Shown: positions 36,564-45,140, counted from the stretch's first letter. The stretch: 64,000 nt of DNA from Streptomyces filipinensis (GCF_014649495.1 NZ_BMTD01000003.1:1-64000), one strand, 5' to 3'. Program-made: numbers and translations. The notes: generated by a model not told the origin, from the letters alone.

Positions 36564-37091
36564 TCAGACGGGTGCGAGGTGTACGTCGGCGGCGGTGACG
36601 ACCGTGCCCAGCCGGGGGAAGTCGAGCCTGACGGAGGCCTCGTGCTCGGCGGCGGTGAGGGCGGCCATGGCGTCCTCGGCGAAGACGAGGTCGTAGCCGA
36701 GGTCGGCGGCGGCGCGGGCGGTGGACTCGACGCCGAGGTTGGTGGCGATGCCGCCGAACACCAGGGTGGTGACGCCCCGTTCGCGCAGCCGTTCGTCCAG
36801 GCCGGTGCCCTGGAAGGCGCCGATGGTCCGCTTGACCACCTCCAGGTCGCCGCTCGCCGCGAGGCCGGGGACCAGGGCGCTGCCGGGCGGCTGTTCGGCG
36901 ACCGAGGGGCGTTCCACCCGGACGAGGACGACGGGCGCTCCGGCGGCGCGGAAGGTGCGCGCCAACTCCTCGGCGGCCACGAGCACTTCGGTTCCTTTGC
37001 GGGGTTCCAGGGGCAGCGCGACGATGCGTTCCATCAGGTCGACGAGGACGAGGGCGGTGCGCTGCGGATCGAGCACGGGAGCTGCGGTCAT
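36564..37091 (-). CDS. Isochorismatase-fold protein without the catalytic cysteine
   Basis: A 175-residue cysteine-hydrolase-fold protein. Asp18 (LVLVDLMERIV) and Lys87 (EVVKRTIGAFQGTGLDERLR) of the Asp-Lys-Cys triad are present, and the cis-peptide loop GGIATNLGVESTARAA is normal, but the nucleophile position is Gly120 where active amidases have Cys (TNICVEST). So ordinary hydrolysis of amides such as nicotinamide is unlikely. True isochorismatases also lack Cys in this place, so a vinyl-ether or binding role is possible. It lies just downstream of the MarR gene on the same strand, 19 bp apart. Confidence 0.82.
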   Translation of the reverse strand: MTAAPVLDPQRTALVLVDLMERIVALPLEPRKGTEVLVAAEELARTFRAAGAPVVLVRVERPSVAEQPPGSALVPGLAASGDLEVVKRTIGAFQGTGLDERLRERGVTTLVFGGIATNLGVESTARAAADLGYDLVFAEDAMAALTAAEHEASVRLDFPRLGTVVTAADVHLAPV

Positions 37092-37110
37092 GACGGAACG
37101 TTAGCCGCCG

Positions 37111-37548
37111 TCAGCCGTCCGTGCCGGAAATCCGGATCAACAGGCCCGTGAACTGATCGCGTTCGGCGGCCGACAGCGGCGCGAGCAGCGCGTCGTTGGC
37201 CTCGCGGGCCGCCTGCTCGCAGCGCCCGAGGAGGCGGGCGCCGCCGTCGGTGAGGGACACGGCGTTCTTGCGCCGGTCCCGGGGGTCGGGGGCGCGCAGG
37301 ACGTGACCGGCGGACTGCAGGTCGTTGAGCACGCCGACCAGGTCCTTGGGGTCCAGGCCCACGCTGCGGCCGAGGTCGGCCTGGGCGACGGGCTGGAGGT
37401 CGCGGACGGCGGAGAGGACCACGTGGTGCCACATCTTCAGGCCCTCGGCGGCGAGCGCGTCGGCGACCAGGGCACGCCCCCGGGCCGCGGCGCGGCCGAG
37501 GAGCCAGCTGGGCAGGGAGCGGATCGCGGGCAGGGGTGCTTCGGCCAT
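37111..37548 (-). CDS. MarR family transcriptional regulator
   Basis: A 145-residue winged-helix regulator. Helices 1-2 include LPSWLLGRAAARGRALVADAL, the DNA-binding region is QADLGRSVGLDPKDLVGVLNDLQSAG interrupted only by the usual turn, and the wing contains RAPDPRDRRKNAVSLTDGG with the conserved D-x-R-D-R-R. The ATG at 37548 is chosen; an in-frame ATG at 37587 sits inside an operator copy. It is divergent from a quinone oxidoreductase, and three related palindromes fill the gap, so it very likely represses both genes and releases on a quinone or phenolic ligand. The isochorismatase-fold gene follows it. Confidence 0.87.
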   Translation of the reverse strand: MAEAPLPAIRSLPSWLLGRAAARGRALVADALAAEGLKMWHHVVLSAVRDLQPVAQADLGRSVGLDPKDLVGVLNDLQSAGHVLRAPDPRDRRKNAVSLTDGGARLLGRCEQAAREANDALLAPLSAAERDQFTGLLIRISGTDG

Positions 37549-37571
37549 ACGAGGCAGCGTATCCCGAGAAT

Positions 37572-37638
37572 CGTTGGACCTCCCCATGAATGTCCGCTAC
37601 CGTTGGGACTCCCAACGAATTCATGGGGCTTCCCAACG
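37572..37638. promoter_or_regulatory. Three-copy MarR operator
   Basis: A perfect 17-bp palindrome CGTTGGGACTCCCAACG is at 37601-37617. Two degenerate copies (13 of 17 matches each) are at 37572-37588 and 37622-37638; the outer two copies are arranged as a 21-bp inverted repeat (37570-37590 with 37620-37640, 18 matches). All lie between the MarR gene and the divergent oxidoreductase. Confidence 0.72.
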
Positions 37639-37678
37639 ATCGATGGGCCGGAGATGCCCGGCCCTGGAGGTGTGCGCG

Positions 37679-38596
37679 ATGCGTCGTGTCCGGTACGAGT
37701 CCACCGGCGGCCCGCTGTTCGTCGAGGAGGCCCCGGTCCCCGAGCCCGGCCCGGGCGAGCTGCTGATCCGCTGCGCGGCGGTCGGCGTCACGCTGCCCGT
37801 CGTCCGCAAGGTCACCGAGGCCGCCGAGCCGATCGCGCTCGGCGGCGAGATCGCCGGCGAGGTGGTGGCGGCCGGCGAGGGCGTGACCCGCTTCCGGCCG
37901 GGCGACCAGGTGACCGGGATGTGCTTCGGGCACGGGTACGCCGACTTCGCCCTGCTGCACGAGGCCATGACCTCCCCCATACCGGACGGCGCCGACGCGG
38001 TGGACGCGATCGCGCTGGTGCGCAGCGGTCTGGTGGCGTTCGGGGCCTTGGAGGCGGCACGCCCGGTGCCGGGCGAGGCGGTGCTCGTCACGGCGGCGGC
38101 GAGCGGAGTCGGACACCTCGCCGTGCAGCTGGCGCGGGCGCGGGGCGCGGGTCGGGTGGTGGGGGCCGTGTCCGACCCGGGCAAGGCGGACTTCGTCCGC
38201 TCGCTCGGCGCGGACGACTGTATCCAGTACGGCGACGACCGCTGGGGAGATCCCGTCGACTGTGTACTGGATGCCGTCGGCGGTGACCTGCTCACCCCCG
38301 CGCTCGCCGCCCTGGCCCCGCACGGCCGCCTCGTCTCCTACAGCTCCGGTGGCGGCACCATCCAGGCGTACGACCTGCTGGTGGGCGCCAAGTCGGTGAT
38401 CGGCTTCCAGATGGCACTGATCGCCCGCGGCCGGCCGGACCTGTACGAGCAGTGGCGCCAGGAGCTGTGGCGGCTGTTCACCGAGGGCACCCTGAAGCCC
38501 GCCGTGCATGGCGAGTTCGCCCTGGAGGACGCGGCGAAGGCGCACGAGACGATCGAGCGGCGGGCCAACCTCGGCAAGGTCGTACTGCGCCCCTAG
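37679..38596 (+). CDS. Quinone oxidoreductase-type zinc-independent MDR protein
   Basis: A 305-residue medium-chain reductase of the NADPH:quinone oxidoreductase group. The GroES-like domain starts at RRVRYESTGGPLFVEEAPVP; the cofactor domain has VTAAASGVGHLAVQLARARG (A-A-x-x-G-V-G), then SLGADDCIQYGDD and VLDAVGGDLL. No zinc-binding Cys set is present. The C-terminal LEDAAKAHETIERRANLGKV is typical. GGAGG eight bases before the ATG supports the start. It is divergent from MarR with shared operators, suggesting induction by electrophiles or quinones and NADPH-dependent reduction as defence. Confidence 0.87.
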   Translation: MRRVRYESTGGPLFVEEAPVPEPGPGELLIRCAAVGVTLPVVRKVTEAAEPIALGGEIAGEVVAAGEGVTRFRPGDQVTGMCFGHGYADFALLHEAMTSPIPDGADAVDAIALVRSGLVAFGALEAARPVPGEAVLVTAAASGVGHLAVQLARARGAGRVVGAVSDPGKADFVRSLGADDCIQYGDDRWGDPVDCVLDAVGGDLLTPALAALAPHGRLVSYSSGGGTIQAYDLLVGAKSVIGFQMALIARGRPDLYEQWRQELWRLFTEGTLKPAVHGEFALEDAAKAHETIERRANLGKVVLRP

Positions 38597-38628
38597 ACCC
38601 CACGCGCGGCCCTCGTGCTGCACGCTCC

Positions 38629-38697
38629 TTGTGGGGCGACCAGGCCCCAACTACCTTCGATGGGGCGCACGTTGGACATGGGACGTCCGGATGTCCA
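38629..38697 (+). promoter_or_regulatory. Putative promoter and operator of the sialidase gene
   Basis: TTGTGG at 38629-38634 and TACCTT at 38652-38657 are 17 bp apart, a plausible -35/-10 pair. Just downstream a 7-bp inverted repeat TGGACAT-N11-ATGTCCA (38673-38697) lies in the expected leader, followed by another ATGTCC. Confidence 0.4.
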
Positions 38698-38728
38698 GAT
38701 GTCCGGCCGACGAAGGGCAGGTCGCACC

Positions 38729-40603
38729 ATGCCGTCAGGTCTTCGCGCCCGTCTCAGAGCCGCACTCACCGCCGCCGCCACCGTGGCGGCGGCCCTCGCG
38801 GCCTTCCTCCCCGGCACCACGGCACAGGCCCAACCAGCCGCCGCGGCACCCGAGTTCGAGCAGCAGATCCTCTTCAAGGCGTCCCAGGACCCCGGCTACG
38901 CCTGCTTCCGCATCCCGGCGGTCGTGCGGACGACCGACGGCACCCTGCTGGCGTTCGCCGAGGGCCGCGTCCTCAACTGCGGTGACGCCGCCGACATCGA
39001 CCTCGTGCTCAAGCGCTCCACCGACGGCGGCCGCACCTGGGGCCCGCTGCAGGTGGTCAACGAGGGCGCCGGTGACACGCACGGCAACCCGGCGCCGGTC
39101 GTGGACCGCGAGACGGGCCGGGTCTGGCTCGCGGAGACCTACAACACGGGCCGTACCGACAGCGCCAGTTGCCCGGTCCCCTGCGACCGCACCCCGCATC
39201 TGCAGTACAGCGACGACGACGGCCGCAGCTGGTCCGTGCCGCGTGACCTGAGCCCGGAGATCCTGCCCGCCGACTGGAACTCCTGGTACGCGACCGGGCC
39301 GGTGCACGGCGTCCAGCTCACCCGGGGACGGTACGCGGGCCGGCTGGTCTTCGGGGTCAACACCGAGACCTGGGACGGTAGCCGGGTCACCGCCAACCAC
39401 GCGGCACTGGTCGTGAGCGACGACCACGGCGACCACTGGCGGATCGGCGCCACCGACACCTGGCCCATCGCCGACGACGGCACCTTCCGGCAGAAACCGT
39501 CCGAACTGACCCTCGCCGAGCGCGGCGACGGCTCGGTCCTGGTCAGCGGCCGGGAGCAGGACGGCACCGACCTCGGCCACCGCACCCAGGCGGTCAGCCG
39601 CGACGGCGGCGACAGCTTTACGGCGCCCTTCCACGACCTGCCCGACCTGTACGCCCCGCAGGTCCAGGGTTCCCTGCTGCGCCTGGGCGACCGGCTGCTG
39701 CTCGCCTGCCCCGCCGACCCCGACCGGCGGCGGACGATGATGGTCCGCTCCTCCTACGACGGCGGCCGCACCTGGGACAGCGTGGACCGCGGCACGGTCG
39801 TCACCACCGACTGGTCCGGCTACTCCGATCTGGTGCGCGCCGACGCGGACACGGTGGGCCTGCTCTACGAGGGCGGCGCGGTGGACGCGCGCGACGAGAT
39901 CCGCTTCGCCCGCTTCACCGAGGACTGGCTCCCCCCGCGCCGCGGCCCGGACCCCGTCACCGACGACCGGGCCCCGCACGCCCGCCCGGCCGCGGTGCTC
40001 GGCGGGGCGGAGGAGACGGACGGGGTGTTCGGCGGGGCGCTGCGGTTCGACGGCACCGACGACGCCGTACGCCTGCCGTTCCGCGGAGAGCTGCCGCTGG
40101 GCACCAGGGACTTCACGGCGTCCCTGTGGTTCCGGTACACGGCCACGACCGGCGAGCAGCCGCTGCTGTGGATGGGCGGTGTCGGCACCACCCAGCCGCA
40201 GGTGTGGGTGCGCGGCGAGCCGGCGAACCACCGGATCCAGGGGCTGATCACGGTGCGGGACGGGGCGATCGCACCACAGACGGCCTACGTGCGCACGGAC
40301 ACCGCGTACAACGACGGCCAGTGGCACCACCTGGCGCTGCGGCGGGGCGGCGGCCTGCTGTCGTTGTTCGTCGACGGTATGCAGTCGTCCGTCGCCGACA
40401 TACCGGGGTCGGTCAGCCGTAACTCGCCCTTCGGCGTGCACATCGGTCAGCGCATGGACAGCCGGGCCTTCTTCACCGGTGCCATCGACGAGGTGCACGT
40501 CTGGGACCGGGCGTTCACCGACGAGGAGCTGTCGGACCCGAAGGCGCTGCGGTCACCGAAGGACACGGTCCTGTGGCTGCCCCTGGACCGCGTGCGCGGC
40601 TGA
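38729..40603 (+). CDS. Secreted exo-alpha-sialidase (GH33) with C-terminal LamG-like domain
   Basis: A 624-residue secreted glycosidase releasing sialic acids (family function). The signal peptide is residues 1-38 (long, ending TAQAQPAAAA). The six-bladed propeller covers ~45-420: the FRIP motif YACFRIPAVVRT binds the carboxylate with its Arg, and Asp-boxes recur (STDGGRTWG, SDDDGRSWS, SDDHGDHWR, SRDGGDSFT, SYDGGRTWD). Later Arg-triad candidates are in SGREQDG and MMVRSSYDGG; the nucleophile Tyr is probably in GYSDL. The C-terminal part (~450-615) is a concanavalin/LamG-like fold (LRFDGTDDAVRLPFRGELPL, FTASLWFRYTA, GAIDEVHVWDRAFTDEEL) that may bind glycans. Its 3' end overlaps the BASS gene by 51 bp. 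Confidence 0.9.
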   Translation: MPSGLRARLRAALTAAATVAAALAAFLPGTTAQAQPAAAAPEFEQQILFKASQDPGYACFRIPAVVRTTDGTLLAFAEGRVLNCGDAADIDLVLKRSTDGGRTWGPLQVVNEGAGDTHGNPAPVVDRETGRVWLAETYNTGRTDSASCPVPCDRTPHLQYSDDDGRSWSVPRDLSPEILPADWNSWYATGPVHGVQLTRGRYAGRLVFGVNTETWDGSRVTANHAALVVSDDHGDHWRIGATDTWPIADDGTFRQKPSELTLAERGDGSVLVSGREQDGTDLGHRTQAVSRDGGDSFTAPFHDLPDLYAPQVQGSLLRLGDRLLLACPADPDRRRTMMVRSSYDGGRTWDSVDRGTVVTTDWSGYSDLVRADADTVGLLYEGGAVDARDEIRFARFTEDWLPPRRGPDPVTDDRAPHARPAAVLGGAEETDGVFGGALRFDGTDDAVRLPFRGELPLGTRDFTASLWFRYTATTGEQPLLWMGGVGTTQPQVWVRGEPANHRIQGLITVRDGAIAPQTAYVRTDTAYNDGQWHHLALRRGGGLLSLFVDGMQSSVADIPGSVSRNSPFGVHIGQRMDSRAFFTGAIDEVHVWDRAFTDEELSDPKALRSPKDTVLWLPLDRVRG

Positions 40604-41596
40604 CGCACCGGAGGCGTCCGGGGCCTCCTCGGGGTCCCGGGCGCGCCGCTTGGCGATGACCGCGCACACCATCAGCTGCATCTGGTGGAACAGCATCAGC
40701 GGCAGCACGGCGAGGGAGGCCTGCGCGCCGAACAGGACGCTCGCCATGGGCAGCCCGGAGGCCAGGGACTTCTTCGAACCGGCGAACTGGATGGCGATCC
40801 GGTCGTCCCGGCCGAAGCCGAGCGCCCTGGCGCCGTACCAGGTCAGCAGGAGCATCGCGGCGAGCAGGACGGCCTCGACGGCGAGCAGCGCGCCCAGCCG
40901 TACCGGGCTCACCTGGTGCCAGATGCCCCGGGTCATGCCCTCGCTGAAGGCGGTGTAGACGACCAGCAGGATCGAGCCGCGGTCGACCAGGCCGAGCACC
41001 TTCTTGTGCCGGGCGACGAAACCGCCGATCCAGCGGCGCAGCAGCTGCCCGGCGAGGAACGGCACCAGCAGCTGCAGCACGATCTTGACCAGTGAGTCGG
41101 CGGAGAATCCGCCCCCGCTGCTGCCGAGCAGCCCGGCCGCCAGCAGCGGCGTGACGACTATGCCGATGAGCGAGGAGAAGGAGCCGGCGCAGATCGCCGC
41201 CGGGACGTTTCCGCGGGCGATGGAGGTGAACGCGATGGACGACTGGATCGTGGACGGCACCAGCGTCAGGAACAGCAGGCCTTGGTAGAGCGGCTGGGTC
41301 AGCAGCACCGGCACCAGTGCGCGCGCGGCCAGCCCGAACCCCGGGAAGAGGATGAAGGTGCAGGCCAGCACGGTGATGTGGAGCCGCCAGTGGCGCAGTC
41401 CGTCCAGTGCCTCCCGGGTGGAGAGCCGGGCGCCGTAGAGGAAGAAGAGGAAGGCGATCGCGGCCGTCGACGCGCCCGAGGCCACGTCGGAGGCGGTGCC
41501 CCGGGCCGGCAGGAGCGCGGCGAGGCCCACGGTCCCGAGCAGCAGGACGATGTACGGGTCGATCGGCATCCAACTCGGCCAGCGCAGGCGTTTCAC
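40553..41596 (-). CDS. Bile acid:sodium symporter (BASS/ASBT, YocS-like) family transporter
   Basis: A 347-residue, ten-helix membrane carrier. Family landmarks are AIAFLFFLYGARLSTREALD (helix 2), FLTLVPSTIQSSIAFTSIARGN (helix 4, Na+ site residues), and IAIQFAGSKKSLASGLPMAS (helix 9 crossover). It probably moves an organic anion such as a keto acid with Na+ or H+. The GTG at 41596 is chosen because GGAG lies 5 bases upstream and the extra N-terminus of the longer frame is not membrane-like. It is divergent from a LysR gene and converges with the sialidase, overlapping 51 bp. LysR control is likely. Confidence 0.87.
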   Translation of the reverse strand: MKRLRWPSWMPIDPYIVLLLGTVGLAALLPARGTASDVASGASTAAIAFLFFLYGARLSTREALDGLRHWRLHITVLACTFILFPGFGLAARALVPVLLTQPLYQGLLFLTLVPSTIQSSIAFTSIARGNVPAAICAGSFSSLIGIVVTPLLAAGLLGSSGGGFSADSLVKIVLQLLVPFLAGQLLRRWIGGFVARHKKVLGLVDRGSILLVVYTAFSEGMTRGIWHQVSPVRLGALLAVEAVLLAAMLLLTWYGARALGFGRDDRIAIQFAGSKKSLASGLPMASVLFGAQASLAVLPLMLFHQMQLMVCAVIAKRRARDPEEAPDASGASAAHAVQGQPQDRVLR

Positions 41597-41750
41597 GGTG
41601 CTCCGATTGCTGTGCGGGGTCTGTTCGGACGGTGTCGCTCTCCGCGGCCGCGGAGCCCCCTCCATCGTCCTCCTCGGGCCGTCGATCGGGAATCCCGTAC
41701 ACCACTCTGACTGTCATCACGTTCTGCGATAACCCGGGTAGCCTGGGGGT

Positions 41751-42620
41751 GTGTACGACCCCGCGCAGCTGCGCACCTTCCTCGCCGTGGCCCAGACGCT
41801 CAGCTTCACGCAGGCGGCGGGCCGGCTCGGGCTGCGCCAGTCCACGGTCAGCCAGCATGTGCGCCGGCTGGAGGACGCGGCCGGGCGGCAGCTGTTCGCC
41901 CGGGACACCCATTCGGTGGAGCTGACCGAGGACGGCGAGGCGATGCTGGGCTTCGCCCGGCGGATCCTGCAGGTGCACGAGCAGGCGGCGGCGTTCTTCA
42001 CGGGCACGCGGGTGCGCGGCCGGCTGCGGTTCGGGGCGTCGGAGGACTTCGTGCTCACCCGGCTGCCGGAGATCCTGGAGGGCTTCCGCTACGACCATCC
42101 GGAGGTCGACCTGGAGCTGACGGTGGAGCTGTCCGGCACGCTGCACGAGCAGCTGGCCGCCGGGAAGCTCGACCTGGTGCTGGCCAAGCGGCGCCCGGAG
42201 GATCCCCGGGGTGAACTGGTGTGGCGCGACGACCTGGTGTGGATCGGCGCCGAGCGGCTGCATCTGGACGCCGACCGGCCCGTTCCGCTGATCGTGTATC
42301 CGCCGCCGGGCATCACCCGGGCCCGGGCGCTGGAGGTGCTGGAGCGCGAGGGCCGCGCCTGGCGGATCGCGTGCACCAGCGGCAGCCTCAACGGGCTGAT
42401 CGCGGCGGCCCGCGCCGGGCTCGGGGTGATGGCCCACTCCCGGCGCCTGATTCCGCCCGGCCTGTTGCGCCTGCCGGAGCGTTGCGGACTGCCCGACCTG
42501 GGCAAGGTCGACTTCGTGCTCGTCCACGGCCGCCGGCGGGGTACTGCCGAGGGGGCCGCTGACGCGCTGGCGGCGGCGGTCCTGGCGGGCGGGGAACGCC
42601 TCAGCCGCCGGGGCGGCTGA
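41751..42620 (+). CDS. LysR family transcriptional regulator
   Basis: A 289-residue LTTR with GTG start. The HTH is residues 4-60 (LRTFLAVAQTLSFTQAAGRL, GLRQSTVSQHVRRLEDAAGR). The effector-binding domain follows (VRGRLRFGASEDFVLTRLPE, then ARAGLGVMAHSRRLIPPG). It is transcribed away from the BASS transporter; the 154-bp intergenic region with the partly symmetric GTTATCGCAGAACGTGATGA area (41711-41733, minus strand) likely holds its binding site. The role is probably to switch on import of an organic anion. The sequence resembles LTTRs that control aromatic or keto-acid transport. Confidence 0.88.
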   Translation: MYDPAQLRTFLAVAQTLSFTQAAGRLGLRQSTVSQHVRRLEDAAGRQLFARDTHSVELTEDGEAMLGFARRILQVHEQAAAFFTGTRVRGRLRFGASEDFVLTRLPEILEGFRYDHPEVDLELTVELSGTLHEQLAAGKLDLVLAKRRPEDPRGELVWRDDLVWIGAERLHLDADRPVPLIVYPPPGITRARALEVLEREGRAWRIACTSGSLNGLIAAARAGLGVMAHSRRLIPPGLLRLPERCGLPDLGKVDFVLVHGRRRGTAEGAADALAAAVLAGGERLSRRGG

Positions 42621-43112
42621 GGCCCGCCGCACGAGCCGGTCGGCGGGCATCGGGTGCCCGCCCAGGGCCTCGCGACGGAGTGCAGCGCGGCCGGCCGGCG
42701 TTTGACCGAGGACTCCGAGCTGCCTGTCGCCCGCTGGAGCCGGGGGAAGGGGGTCCGGTCGCACCCCGCCGGCGAACCCGTGCCCGGACCTGCCCGCATC
42801 GCACCCGAGGACGAACCTCTGCCGGCCGCCCTGGAGAGGCATATGCGCGCCTTACGTGGCGATAAGTACGGTGTGCGCCGTAATCGCCGCGTACAGATTC
42901 GGTGGAGATTACGGCACCGAAACTTACTGACCCGTCAGTATCGTGTCCGGCCCTTCCCCATGTGCGGGCATTTTCCGGCCACGGACGAACCAAAACGTGA
43001 GGTTTGCTCGGTTTCCGACCCCCTCCCGCCCGGTGACGGCGTGGGGTAGCTTTCACCGCGCTGTGCCGCGTACCACGGGCGTGACCAAGCAGTGAGGATC
43101 GGGGAGCGAGGT
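42621..43112. other. 492-bp gap upstream of the acyl-CoA synthetase
   Basis: No gene is supported. It is AT-richer than its surroundings from 42840 to 42990, as expected for a regulatory region, and contains the palindrome at 42925-42940. Confidence 0.55.
42925..42940. promoter_or_regulatory. TetR-type operator TACTGAC-CC-GTCAGTA
   Basis: A perfect 7-bp inverted repeat with a 2-bp spacer, about 190 bp before the long-chain acyl-CoA synthetase. This layout is typical of TetR/FadR-like regulators of fatty acid genes. A related imperfect copy lies at 45125-45140. Confidence 0.6.
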
Positions 43113-44939
43113 TTGCGCGAGTTCACCAACCCGCCGCTCACGTCGGCACCGCCGGTGGGCGGTCTGGCCGACGCGGTCTTCGAGCATGCCCGGACGGACC
43201 CCACGCACATCGCCCTCGGCCGCAAGGACACCTCGGGGCAGTGGCGGGAGGTGACCTCCGCCGAGTTCCGCGACGAGGTCCTGGCCCTCGCCAAGGGCCT
43301 GCTCGCGCGCGGGATCCGCTTCGGCGACCGCGTCGCGATCATGTCCCGCACCCGCTACGAGTGGACCCTGTTCGACTTCGCCCTGTGGTCGATCGGCGCC
43401 CAGGTGGTCCCCGTCTACCCCACGTCCTCGGCCGAGCAGTGCTTCTGGATGCTCTACGACGCCGAGGTGTCCGCGGCGATCGTGGAGCACGAGGACCACG
43501 CGATGACCATCGCCACCGTCATCGACCGCCTCCCGCAGCTGCGCCAGCTGTGGCAGCTGGACGCGGGATGCGTGCAGGAGCTCTACGACGCGGGGGCGCA
43601 CCTGGACGACGAGCTGGTGCACCGGCACCGGCAGGCGGTCACCCCCGAGTCGGTCGCCACCATCATCTACACCTCGGGCACCACCGGCCGCCCCAAGGGC
43701 TGTGTCCTCTCGCACGCCAACTTCATGTACGAGGCCGACACGATGATCCAGCGGTGGCAGCCGGTGTTCCACACCAAGAAGGACGACGAGGCCTCCACCC
43801 TGCTGTTCCTGCCGCTGGCGCACGTCTTCGGGCGGATGGTGGAGGTCGCCGCGATCCGCGGCCGGGTCCGCTTCGGGCACCAGCCGCAGCTGAACGCCGC
43901 GGCCCTGCTGCCCGACCTGCAGGCCTTCAGGCCGACCTTCATCCTCGCGGTGCCGTACATCTTCGAGAAGGTCTTCAACGCGGCCCGCCGCAAGGCCGAG
44001 AAGGAGGGCAGATCCGGGCCGTTCGAGAAGGCGGTCGACATCGCGGTGAAGTACGCGGAGGCCGTGGAGGCCAAGGCGTGGGGCACCGGGCCCGGCCCGT
44101 CGGCGGGGCTGCGCATGCAGCACCAGCTGTTCGACAAACTCGTCTACTCCAAGGTCCGCGCGGCCATGGGCGGCCGTATACGGAATGCGATGTCCGGCGG
44201 TTCGGCGATGGACCGCCGGCTGGGCCTGTTCTTCGCGGGCGCCGGCGTGCAGATCTACGAGGGCTACGGCCTGACCGAGTCGACGGCCGCGGCGACCGCC
44301 AACCCGCCCGAACGCACCCGCTACGGCACCGTCGGCCAGGCCATCCCCGGGGTGACCGTGCACATCGCCGACGACGGGGAGATCTGGCTGCACGGCGGAA
44401 ACGTCTTCCAGGGCTACCTCAACAACCCCAAGGCCACCGACGAGACCCTGCACGAGGGCTGGCTGGCCACCGGCGACCTGGGCTCGCTCGACGAGGACGG
44501 CTATCTGACCATCACCGGCCGCAAGAAGGAGATCCTGGTGACCTCCGGCGGCAAGAGCGTCTCGCCCGGTGTGCTGGAGGAGCGGGTCCGTGAGCATCCG
44601 CTGGTCAACCAGTGCATCGTCGTCGGCAACGACCGCCCCTACATCGCCGCCCTGGTCACCCTGGACCAGGAGGCCGTGGAGCACTGGCTGCAGATGCGCG
44701 GGAAGCCGAGGATGACCCCGGCCGAGCTGGTGCGCGACCCGGACCTGGAGACGGAGGTGCGGCGGGCGGTGGTCGCCGCCAACACCCTCGTCTCCCAGGC
44801 CGAGTCGATCCGCACCTTCCGCATCCTCGCGCAGCCGTTCACCGAGGAACACGGTCTGCTCACGCCGTCGTTGAAGCTGAAGCGGAAGGCGATCGAGAAG
44901 GCGTACGACAACGAGGTCGAGGCGCTCTACCGGACGTGA
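43113..44939 (+). CDS. Long-chain fatty acid-CoA ligase (AMP-forming)
   Basis: A 608-residue adenylating enzyme that activates fatty acids to acyl-CoA (FadD/FAA group). The P-loop-like A3 motif is TIIYTSGTTGRPKGCVLSH (residues ~185-203), A5 is YGLTESTAA, the ATP/AMP Asp is in WLATGDLGSLDEDGYLTITG and the catalytic Lys is in the C-terminal TPSLKLKRKAIEKAY. The insertion with ARRKAEKEGRSGPFEKA is typical of the bacterial long-chain ligases of actinomycetes. The TTG at 43113 has GGGGAG six bases upstream; a GTG at 43092 is in frame but lacks a site. The operator at 42925 suggests control by a fatty-acid-responsive TetR regulator located elsewhere. Confidence 0.92.
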   Translation: MREFTNPPLTSAPPVGGLADAVFEHARTDPTHIALGRKDTSGQWREVTSAEFRDEVLALAKGLLARGIRFGDRVAIMSRTRYEWTLFDFALWSIGAQVVPVYPTSSAEQCFWMLYDAEVSAAIVEHEDHAMTIATVIDRLPQLRQLWQLDAGCVQELYDAGAHLDDELVHRHRQAVTPESVATIIYTSGTTGRPKGCVLSHANFMYEADTMIQRWQPVFHTKKDDEASTLLFLPLAHVFGRMVEVAAIRGRVRFGHQPQLNAAALLPDLQAFRPTFILAVPYIFEKVFNAARRKAEKEGRSGPFEKAVDIAVKYAEAVEAKAWGTGPGPSAGLRMQHQLFDKLVYSKVRAAMGGRIRNAMSGGSAMDRRLGLFFAGAGVQIYEGYGLTESTAAATANPPERTRYGTVGQAIPGVTVHIADDGEIWLHGGNVFQGYLNNPKATDETLHEGWLATGDLGSLDEDGYLTITGRKKEILVTSGGKSVSPGVLEERVREHPLVNQCIVVGNDRPYIAALVTLDQEAVEHWLQMRGKPRMTPAELVRDPDLETEVRRAVVAANTLVSQAESIRTFRILAQPFTEEHGLLTPSLKLKRKAIEKAYDNEVEALYRT

Positions 44940-44947
44940 GAGATCTG

Positions 44948-45073
44948 ATGGGGCGCCGGGTGACCGTGCCCTTGTGGGAGCCGGACCGCAGGCCGGTGAC
45001 CTCGCCGGAGCCGGTGAAGCCGACCTGGGACCGGTTCACCTCGGCGGTGGCGGCGCCGGAGGCTCCGGTGTGA
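44948..45073 (+). CDS. Small hypothetical protein (41 residues)
   Basis: A 41-codon frame begins 9 bases after the acyl-CoA ligase stop: GRRVTVPLWEPDRRPVTSPE, then PVKPTWDRFTSAVAAPEAPV. Codon use keeps high third-position GC and there are several Trp/Pro. No family is recognised and the ribosome site is weak (GAGAGATCTG). It could be a small co-transcribed protein or chance. Confidence 0.3.
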   Translation: MGRRVTVPLWEPDRRPVTSPEPVKPTWDRFTSAVAAPEAPV

Positions 45074-45124
45074 AACGGCCGTCACACGGTCGCCGTTCCC
45101 CGGCCGGCCTCCACCCCGAGGACT

Positions 45125-45140
45125 GACTGACCGGCCAGTC
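45125..45140. promoter_or_regulatory. Operator-like palindrome before the aldo/keto reductase
   Basis: GACTGAC-CG-GCCAGTC (14 of 16 positions symmetric) resembles the site at 42925-42940. It lies 107 bp before the proposed GTG start of the reductase gene. Confidence 0.5.
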
